From Deltaproteobacteria bacterium (lineage in GTDB: Bacteria > Desulfobacterota > Syntrophia > Syntrophales > UBA2185), in assembly GCA_026388545.1 (NCBI GenBank), contig JAPLJS010000012.1, forward strand, positions 1-46,008: 46,008 nt of DNA, read 5' to 3'. The position numbers were made by a program, and so were the translations under genes. The notes under the pieces are model-generated. The model was not told where the DNA came from. It made no database searches and saw only the letters and a list, made by a program, of their open reading frames with translations. Positions 25,838 through 35,456 of this stretch are shown here, in pieces (the stretch's first letter is position 1; each line of letters begins with the position of its first letter).

Positions 25838-25866
25838 TTGACAGACAGGATAACCCCTTCTATATA
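25838..25866 (+). promoter_or_regulatory. Sigma-70 promoter of sdhCAB
   Basis: Perfect TTGACA (25838-25843), 17-bp spacer, TATATA (25861-25866). It is about 50 bp before the sdhC start. Confidence 0.75.
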
Positions 25867-25919
25867 CATCACAAACCGAAAGGTTATTTTATCATATTAT
25901 CAAGAGAGGAGGTATAAAG

Positions 25920-26588
25920 ATGGGATTTCTAAGTAGTACAGTAGGCAAGAAGATTTTAATGGCAATCACAGGTTTTTTACTCATATTATTCCTGTGCGTT
26001 CATCTTCTTGGCAATTCTTTTATTTACTTCAATTTGATCAACGCTTACGGCCAACATCTGCATAGTGTGCCGCCGTTGGTATGGGCAGCCCGTATCGGCA
26101 TGGTAATTTTGTTTGCTGTTCATATCTTTTTCGGCATTACGCTTACCCTGGAGAACTGGGCTGCGAGGCCACAGGCATACAAGGTGAAAAAGAGCCTCCG
26201 TGCGACATTCGCAGGCAAGACAATGATCTGGACAGGGCTCGTGATAGCTGCTTTTCTCATTTATCACATCCTTCATTTTGCCATGAAGGTAACCAATCCG
26301 GATATATCACAGTTCGAAGATGACCTTGGGCGCGACGATGTATTCAGGATGATAGTGCTCAGCTTTCAAAATGTTCTTATAGCAGGCGGTTATATCGCCG
26401 CATTGATTGCTGTTTTTCTTCATTTGTACCACGGAATACAGAGCTTCGTGCAGACCTTCGGACTGAATAGCGACGCATCGATTCCTGTCGTTGAAAAGAC
26501 CGGGGGAGGAATCGCATTTATCCTGTTTCTTGGGTATGTGTCAATTCCGGTTGCGGTCGTATTAGGCATATTAAAATATATAGGATAG
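25920..26588 (+). CDS. sdhC: Succinate dehydrogenase/fumarate reductase cytochrome b subunit
   Basis: 222 aa with five membrane helices and histidines suited to two b hemes (HLLGNS about residue 28, HIFFG about 68, YHILHF about 121-125, HLYHG about 165-168). This matches the single-anchor diheme type of Bacillus, Wolinella and Desulfobacterota. It anchors SdhAB and exchanges electrons with menaquinone. GAGAGGAGG lies before the ATG. It is followed by sdhA after 12 bp. Confidence 0.92.
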   Translation: MGFLSSTVGKKILMAITGFLLILFLCVHLLGNSFIYFNLINAYGQHLHSVPPLVWAARIGMVILFAVHIFFGITLTLENWAARPQAYKVKKSLRATFAGKTMIWTGLVIAAFLIYHILHFAMKVTNPDISQFEDDLGRDDVFRMIVLSFQNVLIAGGYIAALIAVFLHLYHGIQSFVQTFGLNSDASIPVVEKTGGGIAFILFLGYVSIPVAVVLGILKYIG

Positions 26589-26600
26589 GGGGGATGAATC

Positions 26601-28514
26601 GTGATAATTGACGGAAAATGTCCATCGGGTCCACTTCCGGAAAAGTGGGATAAGCATCGCCAGGATATGAAAATGGTGAATCCAAACAATAAACGGAAAT
26701 ATAAAATTCTCGTCGTCGGCACCGGACTTGCCGGCGCCTCCGCTGCTGCTTCCCTTGGAGAGCTCGGGTATAACGTCGAGTCTTTTTGTTATCAGGACAG
26801 CCCCCGGCGCGCCCATAGTATCGCAGCCCAGGGTGGAATCAACGCAGCCAAGTGTTACCAGAACGACAATGACAGCATCTATCGCCTCTTCTTAGACACC
26901 ATCAAGGGCGGCGACTTCAGGGCCCGCGAGGCAAACGTGTATCGTCTCGCCACGGTCAGCAACAATATCATCGATCAGTGCGTAGCCCAGGGCGTTCCTT
27001 TTGCGAGGGATTATGCAGGCTACCTCGATAACCGCTCCTTCGGCGGCGCACAGGTCTCCCGTACCTTCTATGCGAGAGGGCAGACGGGCCAGCAGTTGCT
27101 CCTCGGCGCTTATTCGGCGCTTATGCGCCAGGTTAAACTCGGGACTGTAAAGATCTTCCCGCGCACCGAAATGCAGGACCTTATCGTTGTTGACGGCGAG
27201 GCAAAGGGCATCACGATACGCGATCTCATAACAGGAGAAATCCGCTGCCATGCCGGCGATGCCGTCCTTCTCTGCACCGGCGGCTATATTAGGGTATTCA
27301 ATCTGTCCACAATGGCCATGGGCGCCAGCGTCACAGCAGCATGGCGTGCACACAAGAAGGGCGCCTTCTTCGCGAACCCCTGTTATACGCAGATTCACCC
27401 GACCTGTATCCCCGTAACGGGAACGCACCAGTCGAAGCTTACCCTCATGTCCGAGGCGTTACGCAACGACGGCCGTATCTGGGTCCCCTTGAAAAAGGGC
27501 GAGAAGCGTCCGGCTAATGATATACCTGAAGGCGAGAGGGATTATTACCTTGAGCGCAAGTATCCGAGCTACGGCAACCTGGCGCCCCGCGACATTTCCT
27601 CCCGCGCCGCCAAAGAGGCGTGCGACGACGGCCGCGGAGTGGGTCCGACAGGCTACGGGGTTAACCTCGATTTTGCCGATTCCATGAAACGCCTTGGAAA
27701 ACAGGTGATCGTCGAGCGCTATGGCAACCTCTTTGATATGTACCTGAAGATAATGGGTGAAGATGGCTATAAAGTACCGATGCGCATCTATCCGGCGCCC
27801 CATTATGCCATGGGCGGTCTGTGGGTGGATTACAACCTCATGAGCAACCTCCCGGGCCTGTTCGTACTCGGCGAGGCAAACTTCTCCGACCATGGCGCAA
27901 ACCGCCTCGGCGCAAGCGCGCTCATGCAGGGACTGGCGGACGGCTATTTTGTCATACCCTTCACCATATGCGGCTATCTCAATGCGACGAAGCCCGGCAA
28001 GGTGAAAGAGGACCATCCCGAATTCAAGAAATCCATAGAGGAAACAGCAGCGACCAACAAGAAGCTTCTCTCCATTAAAGGCAAGAAGACCGTGCACGAG
28101 TTACACCGCGAGCTCGGTAATGTCATGTGGGAACAGCTTGGCATGGCCCGGAGCGAGCAAAGCTGCAAGAAGGCTATCGAATTGATACCCAAGATACGGG
28201 AAGAATTTTGGAATAACGTAATCGTCCCCGGCAGCGGGAATGAACTGAACCAGCAGCTTGAAGATGCGAACCGCGTTGCCGACTCCATCGAATTCGGAGA
28301 ACTTCTTGGTTACGACGCCCTGAACCGCGACGAGTCGTGCGGCGCACACTTCCGCGTCGAGCACCAGACTGCGGAAGGCGAAGCAATACGCAATGACAAG
28401 GATTACTGCTATGTTGCAGCATGGGAATTCAAAGGTGTTGGCCAGAAGCCCGAATTGCACAAAGAACCACTCTCATTCGAAACGCTGAAGTTGGTGGAAA
28501 GGAGTTACAAATAA
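26601..28514 (+). CDS. sdhA: Succinate dehydrogenase/fumarate reductase flavoprotein subunit
   Basis: 637 aa starting with GTG after GGGGGG. A dinucleotide fold [15 protein letters not shown] begins at about residue 39. The FAD-linking histidine is in [14 protein letters not shown], followed by [20 protein letters not shown]-type substrate residues, HPTCIP and the flavin segment [20 protein letters not shown]. The sequence follows the B. subtilis/deltaproteobacterial three-subunit type. It interconverts succinate and fumarate. In syntrophs the endergonic oxidation of succinate uses menaquinone and the membrane potential. The stop shares one base with the sdhB start. Confidence 0.95.
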   Translation: MIIDGKCPSGPLPEKWDKHRQDMKMVNPNNKRKYKILVVGTGLAGASAAASLGELGYNVESFCYQDSPRRAHSIAAQGGINAAKCYQNDNDSIYRLFLDTIKGGDFRAREANVYRLATVSNNIIDQCVAQGVPFARDYAGYLDNRSFGGAQVSRTFYARGQTGQQLLLGAYSALMRQVKLGTVKIFPRTEMQDLIVVDGEAKGITIRDLITGEIRCHAGDAVLLCTGGYIRVFNLSTMAMGASVTAAWRAHKKGAFFANPCYTQIHPTCIPVTGTHQSKLTLMSEALRNDGRIWVPLKKGEKRPANDIPEGERDYYLERKYPSYGNLAPRDISSRAAKEACDDGRGVGPTGYGVNLDFADSMKRLGKQVIVERYGNLFDMYLKIMGEDGYKVPMRIYPAPHYAMGGLWVDYNLMSNLPGLFVLGEANFSDHGANRLGASALMQGLADGYFVIPFTICGYLNATKPGKVKEDHPEFKKSIEETAATNKKLLSIKGKKTVHELHRELGNVMWEQLGMARSEQSCKKAIELIPKIREEFWNNVIVPGSGNELNQQLEDANRVADSIEFGELLGYDALNRDESCGAHFRVEHQTAEGEAIRNDKDYCYVAAWEFKGVGQKPELHKEPLSFETLKLVERSYK

Positions 28515-29254
28515 TGAATCTAACACTTTTTGTATGGCGCCAGAAGGGCCCAAAGGATGCAGGAAAGCTTGAACAGCACCTTGCAAAGGACGTCAGCCCC
28601 GATATGTCATTCCTCGAGATGCTCGATGAAGTCAACGAACATCTGATCAAAGAGGGCAAGGAGCCGATAGCCTTTGACCATGATTGCCGCGAAGCGATTT
28701 GCGGGGTATGTTCACAGGTCATCAACGGTGTCCCTCACGGACCCCAGGAGAAGACCACGGTCTGTCAGCTCCACATGAGGCAGTTCAAGGATGGCGACAC
28801 CATCTATATAGAACCCTGGAGGGCCAAGGCATTCCCTCTTGTAAAAGACCTGATCGTTGACCGCAGCGCCCTGGATCGCATCATTCAGGCAGGCGGCTAT
28901 ACATCTGCCCATACCGGGGGAGCTGCCGAGGCAAGTGCGATACTCATACCCAAAGGCGATGCCGATGTGGCTATGGACGCAGCAGAATGTATCGGATGCG
29001 GAGCCTGCGTCGCAGCGTGTCCCAACGGGTCGGCGATGCTGTTTACCGCCGCGAAGGTCACGCAGCTTGCGATGCTTCCCCAGGGTCGGGCAGAGGCCGC
29101 GCGACGTGTATGTCTGATGACGGAACAAATGATCAAGGAAGGTTTCGGCAACTGCACGAACCATTATGAATGCCAGGCCGCATGTCCGAAAGGAATCAAG
29201 GTTGCATTCATCGCCAAGCTGAACAGGGAGTTCATCAAGGCCCAAATGCCGTAG
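28514..29254 (+). CDS. sdhB: Succinate dehydrogenase/fumarate reductase iron-sulfur subunit
   Basis: 246 aa from the ATG at TAATG; the longer open frame to 28421 lies inside sdhA. Three clusters are visible: [2Fe-2S] in [12 protein letters not shown] plus a later CQLH, [4Fe-4S] in [12 protein letters not shown], and [3Fe-4S] in [15 protein letters not shown]. It carries electrons from SdhA to the SdhC hemes. Last gene of sdhCAB, followed by a long GC hairpin. Confidence 0.95.
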   Translation: MNLTLFVWRQKGPKDAGKLEQHLAKDVSPDMSFLEMLDEVNEHLIKEGKEPIAFDHDCREAICGVCSQVINGVPHGPQEKTTVCQLHMRQFKDGDTIYIEPWRAKAFPLVKDLIVDRSALDRIIQAGGYTSAHTGGAAEASAILIPKGDADVAMDAAECIGCGACVAACPNGSAMLFTAAKVTQLAMLPQGRAEAARRVCLMTEQMIKEGFGNCTNHYECQAACPKGIKVAFIAKLNREFIKAQMP

Positions 29255-29263
29255 TGATAATAA

Positions 29264-29295
29264 TTGCCCGTCCTGCGCTCGCGCGGGACGGGCAA
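29264..29295 (+). terminator. GC-rich hairpin after sdhB
   Basis: TTGCCCGTCC (29264-29273) pairs with GGACGGGCAA (29286-29295) with an inner GCGC/GCGC stem. No T-run follows, so it may act as an mRNA stabiliser or a weak terminator. Confidence 0.6.
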
Positions 29296-29425
29296 CAAAT
29301 TATGATTCGGGTAGACCGGTTTCTCCCGATACTCCCTGCATAAAAAAGATCGCTTCCGTCACTTCTTATCGTACCGCCGCAATTCGTCACAATTTTATGC
29401 TTTCAAGACGAATTTTATTTCAGAT

Positions 29426-29632
29426 TTAAATTTTTTTAGACAGCCTGTAAGTATCTGTGGTTGTGAATAAATGCACAACTTCTTCTTGCTGCGGATCCCA
29501 AATTATCTTTATATCATAGCGACTAAATACTTCATTACCGTTAGGCAAATGCATTAACAAAAACCATCCCTGCTTTTCTAACTTTTCTCTGTCTATTTTT
29601 TGTCCAACTTTTAAAAGTATATCTTTAACCAT
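29426..29632 (-). CDS. Small hypothetical protein
   Basis: 68 aa, soluble, mixed charge, with no signal peptide, cysteines or recognised motif. GGGAGAT lies immediately before the ATG, which supports a real gene. Its composition (NEVFSRYDIKIIWDPQQEEV) looks like a small beta-rich domain. Alone, downstream of and convergent with sdhCAB. Function unknown. Confidence 0.55.
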   Translation of the reverse strand: MVKDILLKVGQKIDREKLEKQGWFLLMHLPNGNEVFSRYDIKIIWDPQQEEVVHLFTTTDTYRLSKKI

Positions 29633-29890
29633 ATCTCCCTCAAAAGGTTATAAGGTTGGATTTAATATCTTTTAGAATACATAGTATTGGGAAATGATTC
29701 CATATCTTTTTTGTATTTTAGTCTGGTTAACAGATGATTTTTTGAATTCGAGGTGTATCTTACTTAATTCTGATATGTTTCAACCGACGGACGGACTCAT
29801 ACGATGAATTGAATAATCTCCCGTATAAAGACTTTGAAACAATGAAAAAACCAAAGATCATGACATTTGCCATTACAATTAAAAATGGCA
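29633..29890. other. Intergenic region, no recognised feature
   Basis: About 260 bp of AT-rich sequence between the small hypothetical gene and the end of the desulfhydrase gene. ORFs reaching in from 29797 are antisense shadows. Confidence 0.4.
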
Positions 29891-30985
29891 TTACAGTTTT
29901 TTATCGAGCGGCTGCACCGGGTCGGTGAAGTAGCGATGGAATGACACAGGCAGGAGGCAGTAGTCTGCCGCGAGCGCCTCAGGCGGGAATGGCAGGGAGT
30001 TTTTTGTATTCCAGAAAAGTATGGGTTCGTCGCTGCCGCTGCGCGCATCTGCAACAAAAGCAGCGCATGCCTTCCCCGTATAGGTGCCGTCGAGGATGAT
30101 TCCATCGCTTTCCCGGAGAAGCAACGCAGTGGCCAAGGCCTCTGCTGTATACAGGCCATATTTTTCGCCGAAGTATTCTTGGTAAATCGTAAGTTCCTCA
30201 GGCCCTAGTGTATACAAGGGGAACGATGGGTCCAGTTTCTGAAGGAGCTCGTTGGTTTGGCGAAACAGAATGCGGCACTTATCCATATCTGCCACATAGT
30301 CAGGTACAACGCGCACGGCATGTACATGCGTCCTGATCCCGGCGGCCTTTAATCCAAGCAGCAATCCGGCGGCCGTTCCCATGGTCCCCAGGGCAAGGTA
30401 TATCCGGGAAGGGAGGGGAAGTATACCTGCGTCGATCTGTTCGGCCAGTTCAAAGCCGGCATTGACGTAACCAATCGTTCCTATCGGTGAAGAACCGCCG
30501 AGCGGTATGATATAGGGCGCCCTACCGTCAGCCGCCTCGTAGCGCCGTACTGTCTCCTCAAGTGCTTGCAGATGCTCCTGGTAGGTGTCATGGTGAAAGA
30601 TCTCGGCGCCATTGTAAAGATTCATAAGCAGATTGTCCCGAATTGATTGGGCATTAGGCTGATTATAAAGCAGGAGCACGGCTTTCAACCCTACTTGCTT
30701 CCCATAGAGCGCTGTAGCAAGGGCATGATTCGACCCGGCTCCGCCCGATGTAATGACCCTCACTGCACCACGCTTCAGCGCATCCGCCAGCAGAAACTCC
30801 AACTTTCTTACCTTATTGCCGCCATAGGTGAGGCTGCTTAGGTCATCGCGCTTGATGTACAGGTTATCTCTGCCTAAACGGCGGCAGAGACCCGAAAGCT
30901 TCTCCACCGGCGTCGGGAATTTACCGAAAGTAAGCCGGAGTAATCGAAAAGCAAGGAGTGGATATCGTTTAAACAGGGAGATCAT
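29891..30985 (-). CDS. D-cysteine desulfhydrase / ACC deaminase-family PLP enzyme
   Basis: 364 aa fold type II PLP enzyme. The Schiff-base lysine is K58 in YGGNKVRKLEFLL. SGGAGSNHALATA and the C-terminal LDGTYTGKA block are typical of the D-cysteine desulfhydrase/ACC deaminase family. These enzymes deaminate D-cysteine or related amino acids to an oxo acid, ammonia and sulfide. The true substrate is not certain, and the N-terminus is about 20 residues longer than usual. The ATG overlaps the sirtuin stop by 4 bp, so the two are co-translated. Confidence 0.85.
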   Translation of the reverse strand: MISLFKRYPLLAFRLLRLTFGKFPTPVEKLSGLCRRLGRDNLYIKRDDLSSLTYGGNKVRKLEFLLADALKRGAVRVITSGGAGSNHALATALYGKQVGLKAVLLLYNQPNAQSIRDNLLMNLYNGAEIFHHDTYQEHLQALEETVRRYEAADGRAPYIIPLGGSSPIGTIGYVNAGFELAEQIDAGILPLPSRIYLALGTMGTAAGLLLGLKAAGIRTHVHAVRVVPDYVADMDKCRILFRQTNELLQKLDPSFPLYTLGPEELTIYQEYFGEKYGLYTAEALATALLLRESDGIILDGTYTGKACAAFVADARSGSDEPILFWNTKNSLPFPPEALAADYCLLPVSFHRYFTDPVQPLDKKL

Positions 30986-31833
30986 AATTTCCCTTCCATA
31001 ATCTCAGTAATAGCTTTTACTGCTTCCGCTGCGCCTAACGGTAAGGATATATGCCTTTCATGGGGAACCGCGTAATCACGGGGATTTATTCGTATCAAAG
31101 TGGCGTTATGATTTGTCGCCACCTGTTCTGATAAATTACGAACCGTTGCAACGGCGTTCCCTGCGCCGATCTCAACAATCGCAACAGGTAACCTTTGGGC
31201 AGAAACTTCCTGGAGCCATCTGCGGAGTCTGTCCCTCTGAATATCTGTTCGCTGTGCATTCCACGACCAGTCACCGAACATCAGGATATTGGGCCGGGCC
31301 GTCCCGCCGCAGTTTCTACAGAGGGGAAGAGGTTCCATGGCCTCAAAAACTTCTTCGTCAATGGTAACCGTAAATTCACTCCCCTCCCATATGTCATCGC
31401 TGCATTGCTGAACGCACTGAAAATGATGAATGGAGCCATGACACTCTTCGATCCGGCTATCGTCGTATCCGGCCTTCTGAAACTGTCCGTCCACGTTGGA
31501 TGTAAAGACAAAATATCCCCCCGGTTTCTGTCGCGCAATGTCGAGCAATTGTGCATAACCGGTGTGAGGTAAGGTACTCCGGTAAAGGTTGAGACGGTGT
31601 CCGTAAAATGCCCATGCCAGTTTGGGGTTGCGGTAAAACCATTCAGGATTTGCCATCTCCACAAAGGATTTACCTAACTTCGCTAGAGGAGGATAAGCCC
31701 TCCAGAATCCTTCATTGCCTCTGAAGTCCGGCAGTCCTGAATCAATACCAATCCCCGCTCCGGCAGAAATCAGAATCGCATAGGCATTATTCAGTATATT
31801 TGCAGCATTTTTTAAATTTTTTTTCAGCATCAT
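30982..31833 (-). CDS. Sir2-family NAD-dependent protein deacylase
   Basis: 283 aa with the full sirtuin signature: GAGIGIDSGLPDFRG (25-39), TSNVDGQFQ (111-119), catalytic H132 in ECHGSIHHF and a zinc knuckle from C140, C144, C172 and C175. It removes acyl groups from lysine side chains using NAD+, yielding nicotinamide and O-acyl-ADP-ribose. It shares ATGA with the downstream desulfhydrase gene, an unusual pairing. Upstream lies only repeat DNA. The gene begins ATGATG, so the exact start is uncertain by one codon. Confidence 0.92.
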   Translation of the reverse strand: MMLKKNLKNAANILNNAYAILISAGAGIGIDSGLPDFRGNEGFWRAYPPLAKLGKSFVEMANPEWFYRNPKLAWAFYGHRLNLYRSTLPHTGYAQLLDIARQKPGGYFVFTSNVDGQFQKAGYDDSRIEECHGSIHHFQCVQQCSDDIWEGSEFTVTIDEEVFEAMEPLPLCRNCGGTARPNILMFGDWSWNAQRTDIQRDRLRRWLQEVSAQRLPVAIVEIGAGNAVATVRNLSEQVATNHNATLIRINPRDYAVPHERHISLPLGAAEAVKAITEIMEGKL

Positions 31834-31845
31834 CTTTCTTATGAA

Positions 31846-31874
31846 GACAGGTGAGACGCCTGTCCTACTATTGG
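31846..31874 (+). repeat. GACGCCTGTCCTAC dispersed element, single copy
   Basis: AGACAGGTGAGACGCCTGTC folds through GACAGG/CCTGTC. It is related to the copies at 20082-20170 and 41425-41460. Confidence 0.6.
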
Positions 31875-31911
31875 ATTTTCATAGCGTGAGAGCTTTGAAA
31901 AACTTCCACTT

Positions 31912-31994
31912 TGTCATTTCGACTGCAAGGAGAAATCTTATAAGCAATTGATAAATAATAAGATTGCCACGTCGCGTCGCTCCTCGCAATGACA
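31912..31994. repeat. MITE-like inverted-repeat element (~83 bp)
   Basis: The left end TGTCATTTCGACTGCAAGGA and the right end, whose reverse complement begins TGTCATTGCGAGGAGCGACG, form imperfect terminal inverted repeats. Both arms end in AAATCTT/AAGATT around an AT-rich centre. A half copy lies at 16372-16400. This style of repeat is common between genes of this bacterial group. Confidence 0.65.
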
Positions 31995-32062
31995 TCAGGC
32001 GTACATTTTCAAAGGCTTTCCAATCATACAGACGGAGAGTCTGTCTATTATGGTGGGTGTTC

Positions 32063-33700
32063 TTAACGTATACAAACGCTCAGAACTTCTATAAAATCTG
32101 TCTCTCCCCTCAGCACTTTCAGGATACCGCCCTGCAGCAGGGTATGCATCCCCTCGGCCATGGCGCTTTTCCTTATGGCTGCGATAGATTTCCGGGTGAT
32201 GATCATCTGCTTGATTGAGTCCGTAGCTGTAAGCAGCTCAAAAATACCGGTCCTTCCCCGGTAGCCGGTACCGTTGCATTCCGGACAACCCATAGCCCGA
32301 TACAGCGTAAAATCATTATTATAGGTGACGTTAATGCCTGAGAAAGGTTTTTCACCATAGTGGCGCACCAACTCATCAAACTCCTCTTTTTCCGGACGGT
32401 AAGCTTCCTTGCAGTATGTGCACAGACATCGCACCAGCCGCTGTGCCAGGACACACAGGAGCGAATCGGCAAAGGCGAACGGGTCTATCCCTATATCCAG
32501 AAGCCGGACGATCGTCTCCGGAGCGTTATTGGTATGAAGCGTGCTCAACACGAGATGGCCTGTTGTGGAGGCCTCTATACCCATCTTCGCAGTTTCATAG
32601 TCCCGCATCTCTCCTACCATAATCACATCCGGGTCGGCCCGCAGGAAGGCCCGCATGGCGCTGCTGAAATCCAGGCCGATTTTATGGTGTACCTGAACCT
32701 GGCGTATACCCTGCTGTGTAATTTCTACGGGGTCTTCCGCTGTCCATATCTTCGTGTTGGGTCTGTTGATCAGGTGGAGGGCCGCATGGGCGGTGGTGGT
32801 CTTGCCGGAACCCGTTGGACCCACTATCAGGATCAAACCATAGGGCTTTTTTAAGAGGGCTTTGAATCGGTCATGGGTATCCTTTTCCATCTGGAGTTCA
32901 TCCAGGATCATGATTTTCCCGCGTGTCAGGATCCGAAGAACCACATCTTCCACATACCCATGAGTAGGAAGTGTGGCAACGCGAAGTTCCATCTCCTCCA
33001 CACCAGGCCGGCTGTACTTGATCTTCCCGTCCTGGGGAAGCCTTCGCTCGGTAATATCCAGGTTCGACATTATTTTGATCCGGGATACAATGGGTGACCG
33101 GTAGTCGTAGGGGAGCGTTTTGTAGGGTATACATTCACCATCTATACGGAACCGCACATTGACCACGCGGTCTTTAATATCCGGCTCGATATGGATGTCC
33201 GATGCTCGCCGGACATAGGCCTCTTGGATCAGATCATTGACAAGATTGACGATGTTGCTGTCCGACTCGTCGACGGCAAGTTGTTCCTCTTTCGAACCAT
33301 CGCCATCCCCGGTGGTATCAGTAGTCCTATTGGAAGAAGGGGACTCCCCGGTGTCGTCGATACCATAGAAGTGATCGATGAACCTCAGAATATCTGCCTT
33401 TGAGGCCAAACAGTAATCTATTGCCTTTGTTTTTAAAAGGTTTTCGATCATATCCCGTTTCAAAATATTCCCGGGATCATCTACGATTACGGTAATCCTT
33501 CCTTCACGATTCTCCAGCGGCATCCAGAGCTCACGACGGAGATATTGGTATTTCAGTGTGTTGAGCAGATTTTTTGGAACTGGATAACTTCCGTCGAAGG
33601 TAATTGTGCGATAGCTTTCCGGTGAAGATGGTGTTTTGATGATACCTTGCCGGCCCGAGCCGGGAGGCTTCCCTCGTTCCGTTGGTGCTCGACTGTTCAT
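32063..33700 (-). CDS. PilB/GspE-type secretion ATPase
   Basis: 545 aa. An N-terminal GspE-like domain (about 30-110) leads to a low-complexity linker and then the ATPase: Walker A GPTGSGKTTT (K300), the Asp box EDPVEITQQG, Walker B VGEMRD and the His box LSTLHTNNAPE. A C-terminal zinc-binding tetracysteine set follows (CLCTYC and CPECNGTGY). Such ATPases power type IV pilus extension or type II secretion from the cytoplasmic face. No pilin, PilC, PilT or secretin gene is in the window, so it is an orphan here. All catalytic motifs are intact. Confidence 0.93.
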   Translation of the reverse strand: MNSRAPTERGKPPGSGRQGIIKTPSSPESYRTITFDGSYPVPKNLLNTLKYQYLRRELWMPLENREGRITVIVDDPGNILKRDMIENLLKTKAIDYCLASKADILRFIDHFYGIDDTGESPSSNRTTDTTGDGDGSKEEQLAVDESDSNIVNLVNDLIQEAYVRRASDIHIEPDIKDRVVNVRFRIDGECIPYKTLPYDYRSPIVSRIKIMSNLDITERRLPQDGKIKYSRPGVEEMELRVATLPTHGYVEDVVLRILTRGKIMILDELQMEKDTHDRFKALLKKPYGLILIVGPTGSGKTTTAHAALHLINRPNTKIWTAEDPVEITQQGIRQVQVHHKIGLDFSSAMRAFLRADPDVIMVGEMRDYETAKMGIEASTTGHLVLSTLHTNNAPETIVRLLDIGIDPFAFADSLLCVLAQRLVRCLCTYCKEAYRPEKEEFDELVRHYGEKPFSGINVTYNNDFTLYRAMGCPECNGTGYRGRTGIFELLTATDSIKQMIITRKSIAAIRKSAMAEGMHTLLQGGILKVLRGETDFIEVLSVCIR

Positions 33701-33834
33701 CTGATTAACCTCACTGCAAAGTTTACTTCATGAGAACTGTTTGGTCTGTTTTCAAAAGTCAAAATGGTGTTTACATAAATGTATATAGATAATTACTAAA
33801 ATGACAAGTCAATTGTGGTTGGACAAAAACGACC

Positions 33835-33863
33835 TTGACTGAATACCACTGTCATGCTATTAG
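33835..33863 (+). promoter_or_regulatory. Candidate sigma-70 promoter of korDABC
   Basis: TTGACT (33835-33840), 17-bp spacer, TATTAG (33858-33863). It is about 110 bp before the first gene, in the divergent gap with the pilB-like gene. Confidence 0.5.
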
Positions 33864-33974
33864 CGCGAACATTATTTAAGATTACCTTGGGCTCAAGATT
33901 TCTGTTTGTCTTTATTATTGATTCCCGACCTCTATAACGCAGTTTAAATCAAGCCGTACATATCATAGCCACCA

Positions 33975-34304
33975 ATGGAAGGTGCAGTGACCGATATTCA
34001 GAAAATAACCGAACCGGAAGTAAGAGATGGAACGGTGACAGCCGAATCCGGGACTCCTGCCAAAGGAAAATCGCAAAACCGCAAAAAACATTATGATCCT
34101 GTTATCATCAGCGCTTGGTGCAAGTCGTGCGGCATCTGCAGTGAGTTCTGTCCAAAAAACGTTATCGGCTGCAACGATATGGGTACGCCTGTGGTTGAAC
34201 GCCCTGATGATTGCACCGGATGCCGCTTTTGCGAATTTCACTGCCCGGATTTTGCAATTGCGATAAAGGAGCGTAAATCCGGCGCCGGGAGTACCAAGCC
34301 ATGA
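33975..34304 (+). CDS. korD: 2-oxoglutarate:ferredoxin oxidoreductase ferredoxin-like (delta) subunit
   Basis: 109 aa with two [4Fe-4S] motifs: CKSCGICSEFCP and CTGCRFCEFHCP. The polar N-terminal 40 residues are not conserved in the family. It passes electrons from KorAB to ferredoxin. A GTG at 33987 with GGAAGG four bases upstream is an alternative start, since the ATG at 33975 has no ribosome binding site. The stop overlaps korA by 4 bp (ATGA). Confidence 0.9.
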   Translation: MEGAVTDIQKITEPEVRDGTVTAESGTPAKGKSQNRKKHYDPVIISAWCKSCGICSEFCPKNVIGCNDMGTPVVERPDDCTGCRFCEFHCPDFAIAIKERKSGAGSTKP

Positions 34305-35446
34305 GCCGAGTGGCGTCTAAAAAGAAAATACGGCTTTTACAGGGTAATGAAGCCATCGTTGAGGGAGCCCTGGCGGCGGGGTGTCGATTCTTTGCCGGTT
34401 ACCCCATTACCCCTGCTTCAGAAATCAGTGAACGAATGTCCGTCCGTTTGCCGCAGATGGATGGCACGTTTATTCAAATGGAAGACGAGATTGCCAGTAT
34501 GGGCGCCGTTGTCGGCGCATCATTGGCCGGAGTCAAGAGTATGACGGCAACGAGCGGTCCCGGTTTTTCCCTGATGCAGGAAAACATCGGATTTGCGTGT
34601 ATGACCGAAGTTCCCTGCGTTGTAGTTAATGTTATGCGCGGCGGTCCCAGTACAGGACTTCCCACGCACCCCGCTCAGGGAGATGTAATGCAGGCTCGCT
34701 GGGGAACTCACGGTGATCACCCCATCATTGTTCTGGCTGTTTCAACAGTGCGTGATTCCTTCGAAATTACTGTCCATGCATTTAATTTGTCGGAGAAATA
34801 TCGTGTTCCCGTTATCATCCTTTCAGATGAAGTAGTTGCTCATACCCGGGAAACCGTCACGTTGCCTTCTCCTGATGAAATTGAAATCATTGACCGAATC
34901 AAGCCTGCAATGCCCCCGGAATGGTATATCCCCTATGAGGATAACATAACGGGTGTGCCGCCGATGGCTGTTTTTGGAGAGGGTTATCATTACCATGTGA
35001 CAGGTCTCGCACATGACGTTCGTGGTTTCCCCACGCAGAGGTCCGATGAGATAGGTGCATTGACAAGGCGCTTATTTCGTAAGATTACCCAAGGATTTCA
35101 TGATATTCAGAAGGTCAACCTCTTTATGATGGATGATGCAGAATTGGCCATAATTGCTTATGGTTCCGTGGCTCGTTCTTCCCGCCAGGCAGTCATGGAG
35201 GCGCGCCAACTGGGCATCCGTGTGGGGCTTTTACAGCTTGTTACCCTGTTTCCATTCCCTCGACATTACGTTGAGGACGTTCTCCGACGGTGCCGAGTGG
35301 TACTGGTCCCTGAAATGAACATGGGACAGATCAGCAGGGAAGTAAAGCGGGTTAATCAAACAGATGCACGGGTGGACACATATAACCGTATCGATGGCCA
35401 ATTGATTACCCCTGAAGAAATTTATGGCCAGCTAATAAAGATGTAA
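34301..35446 (+). CDS. korA: 2-oxoglutarate:ferredoxin oxidoreductase, alpha subunit
   Basis: 381 aa. It opens with GNEAIVEGALAAGCRFFAGY, then PITPASEI, the pyrimidine-binding part of the enzyme. RGGPSTGLPTHPAQGDVMQA follows, which is typical of the KorA rather than the pyruvate type. Together with KorB it converts 2-oxoglutarate and CoA to succinyl-CoA and CO2 with reduced ferredoxin, reversibly. It overlaps korD by 4 bp; korB follows after 10 bp. Confidence 0.93.
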   Translation: MSRVASKKKIRLLQGNEAIVEGALAAGCRFFAGYPITPASEISERMSVRLPQMDGTFIQMEDEIASMGAVVGASLAGVKSMTATSGPGFSLMQENIGFACMTEVPCVVVNVMRGGPSTGLPTHPAQGDVMQARWGTHGDHPIIVLAVSTVRDSFEITVHAFNLSEKYRVPVIILSDEVVAHTRETVTLPSPDEIEIIDRIKPAMPPEWYIPYEDNITGVPPMAVFGEGYHYHVTGLAHDVRGFPTQRSDEIGALTRRLFRKITQGFHDIQKVNLFMMDDAELAIIAYGSVARSSRQAVMEARQLGIRVGLLQLVTLFPFPRHYVEDVLRRCRVVLVPEMNMGQISREVKRVNQTDARVDTYNRIDGQLITPEEIYGQLIKM

Positions 35447-35456
35447 CGAGAGACGA

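Noticed and set aside
29797-30159. Minus-strand 120-residue ORF overlapping the desulfhydrase 3' end
   Set aside because: Shadow frame of the real PLP-enzyme gene on the same strand; Cys/Arg-rich translation without motifs.
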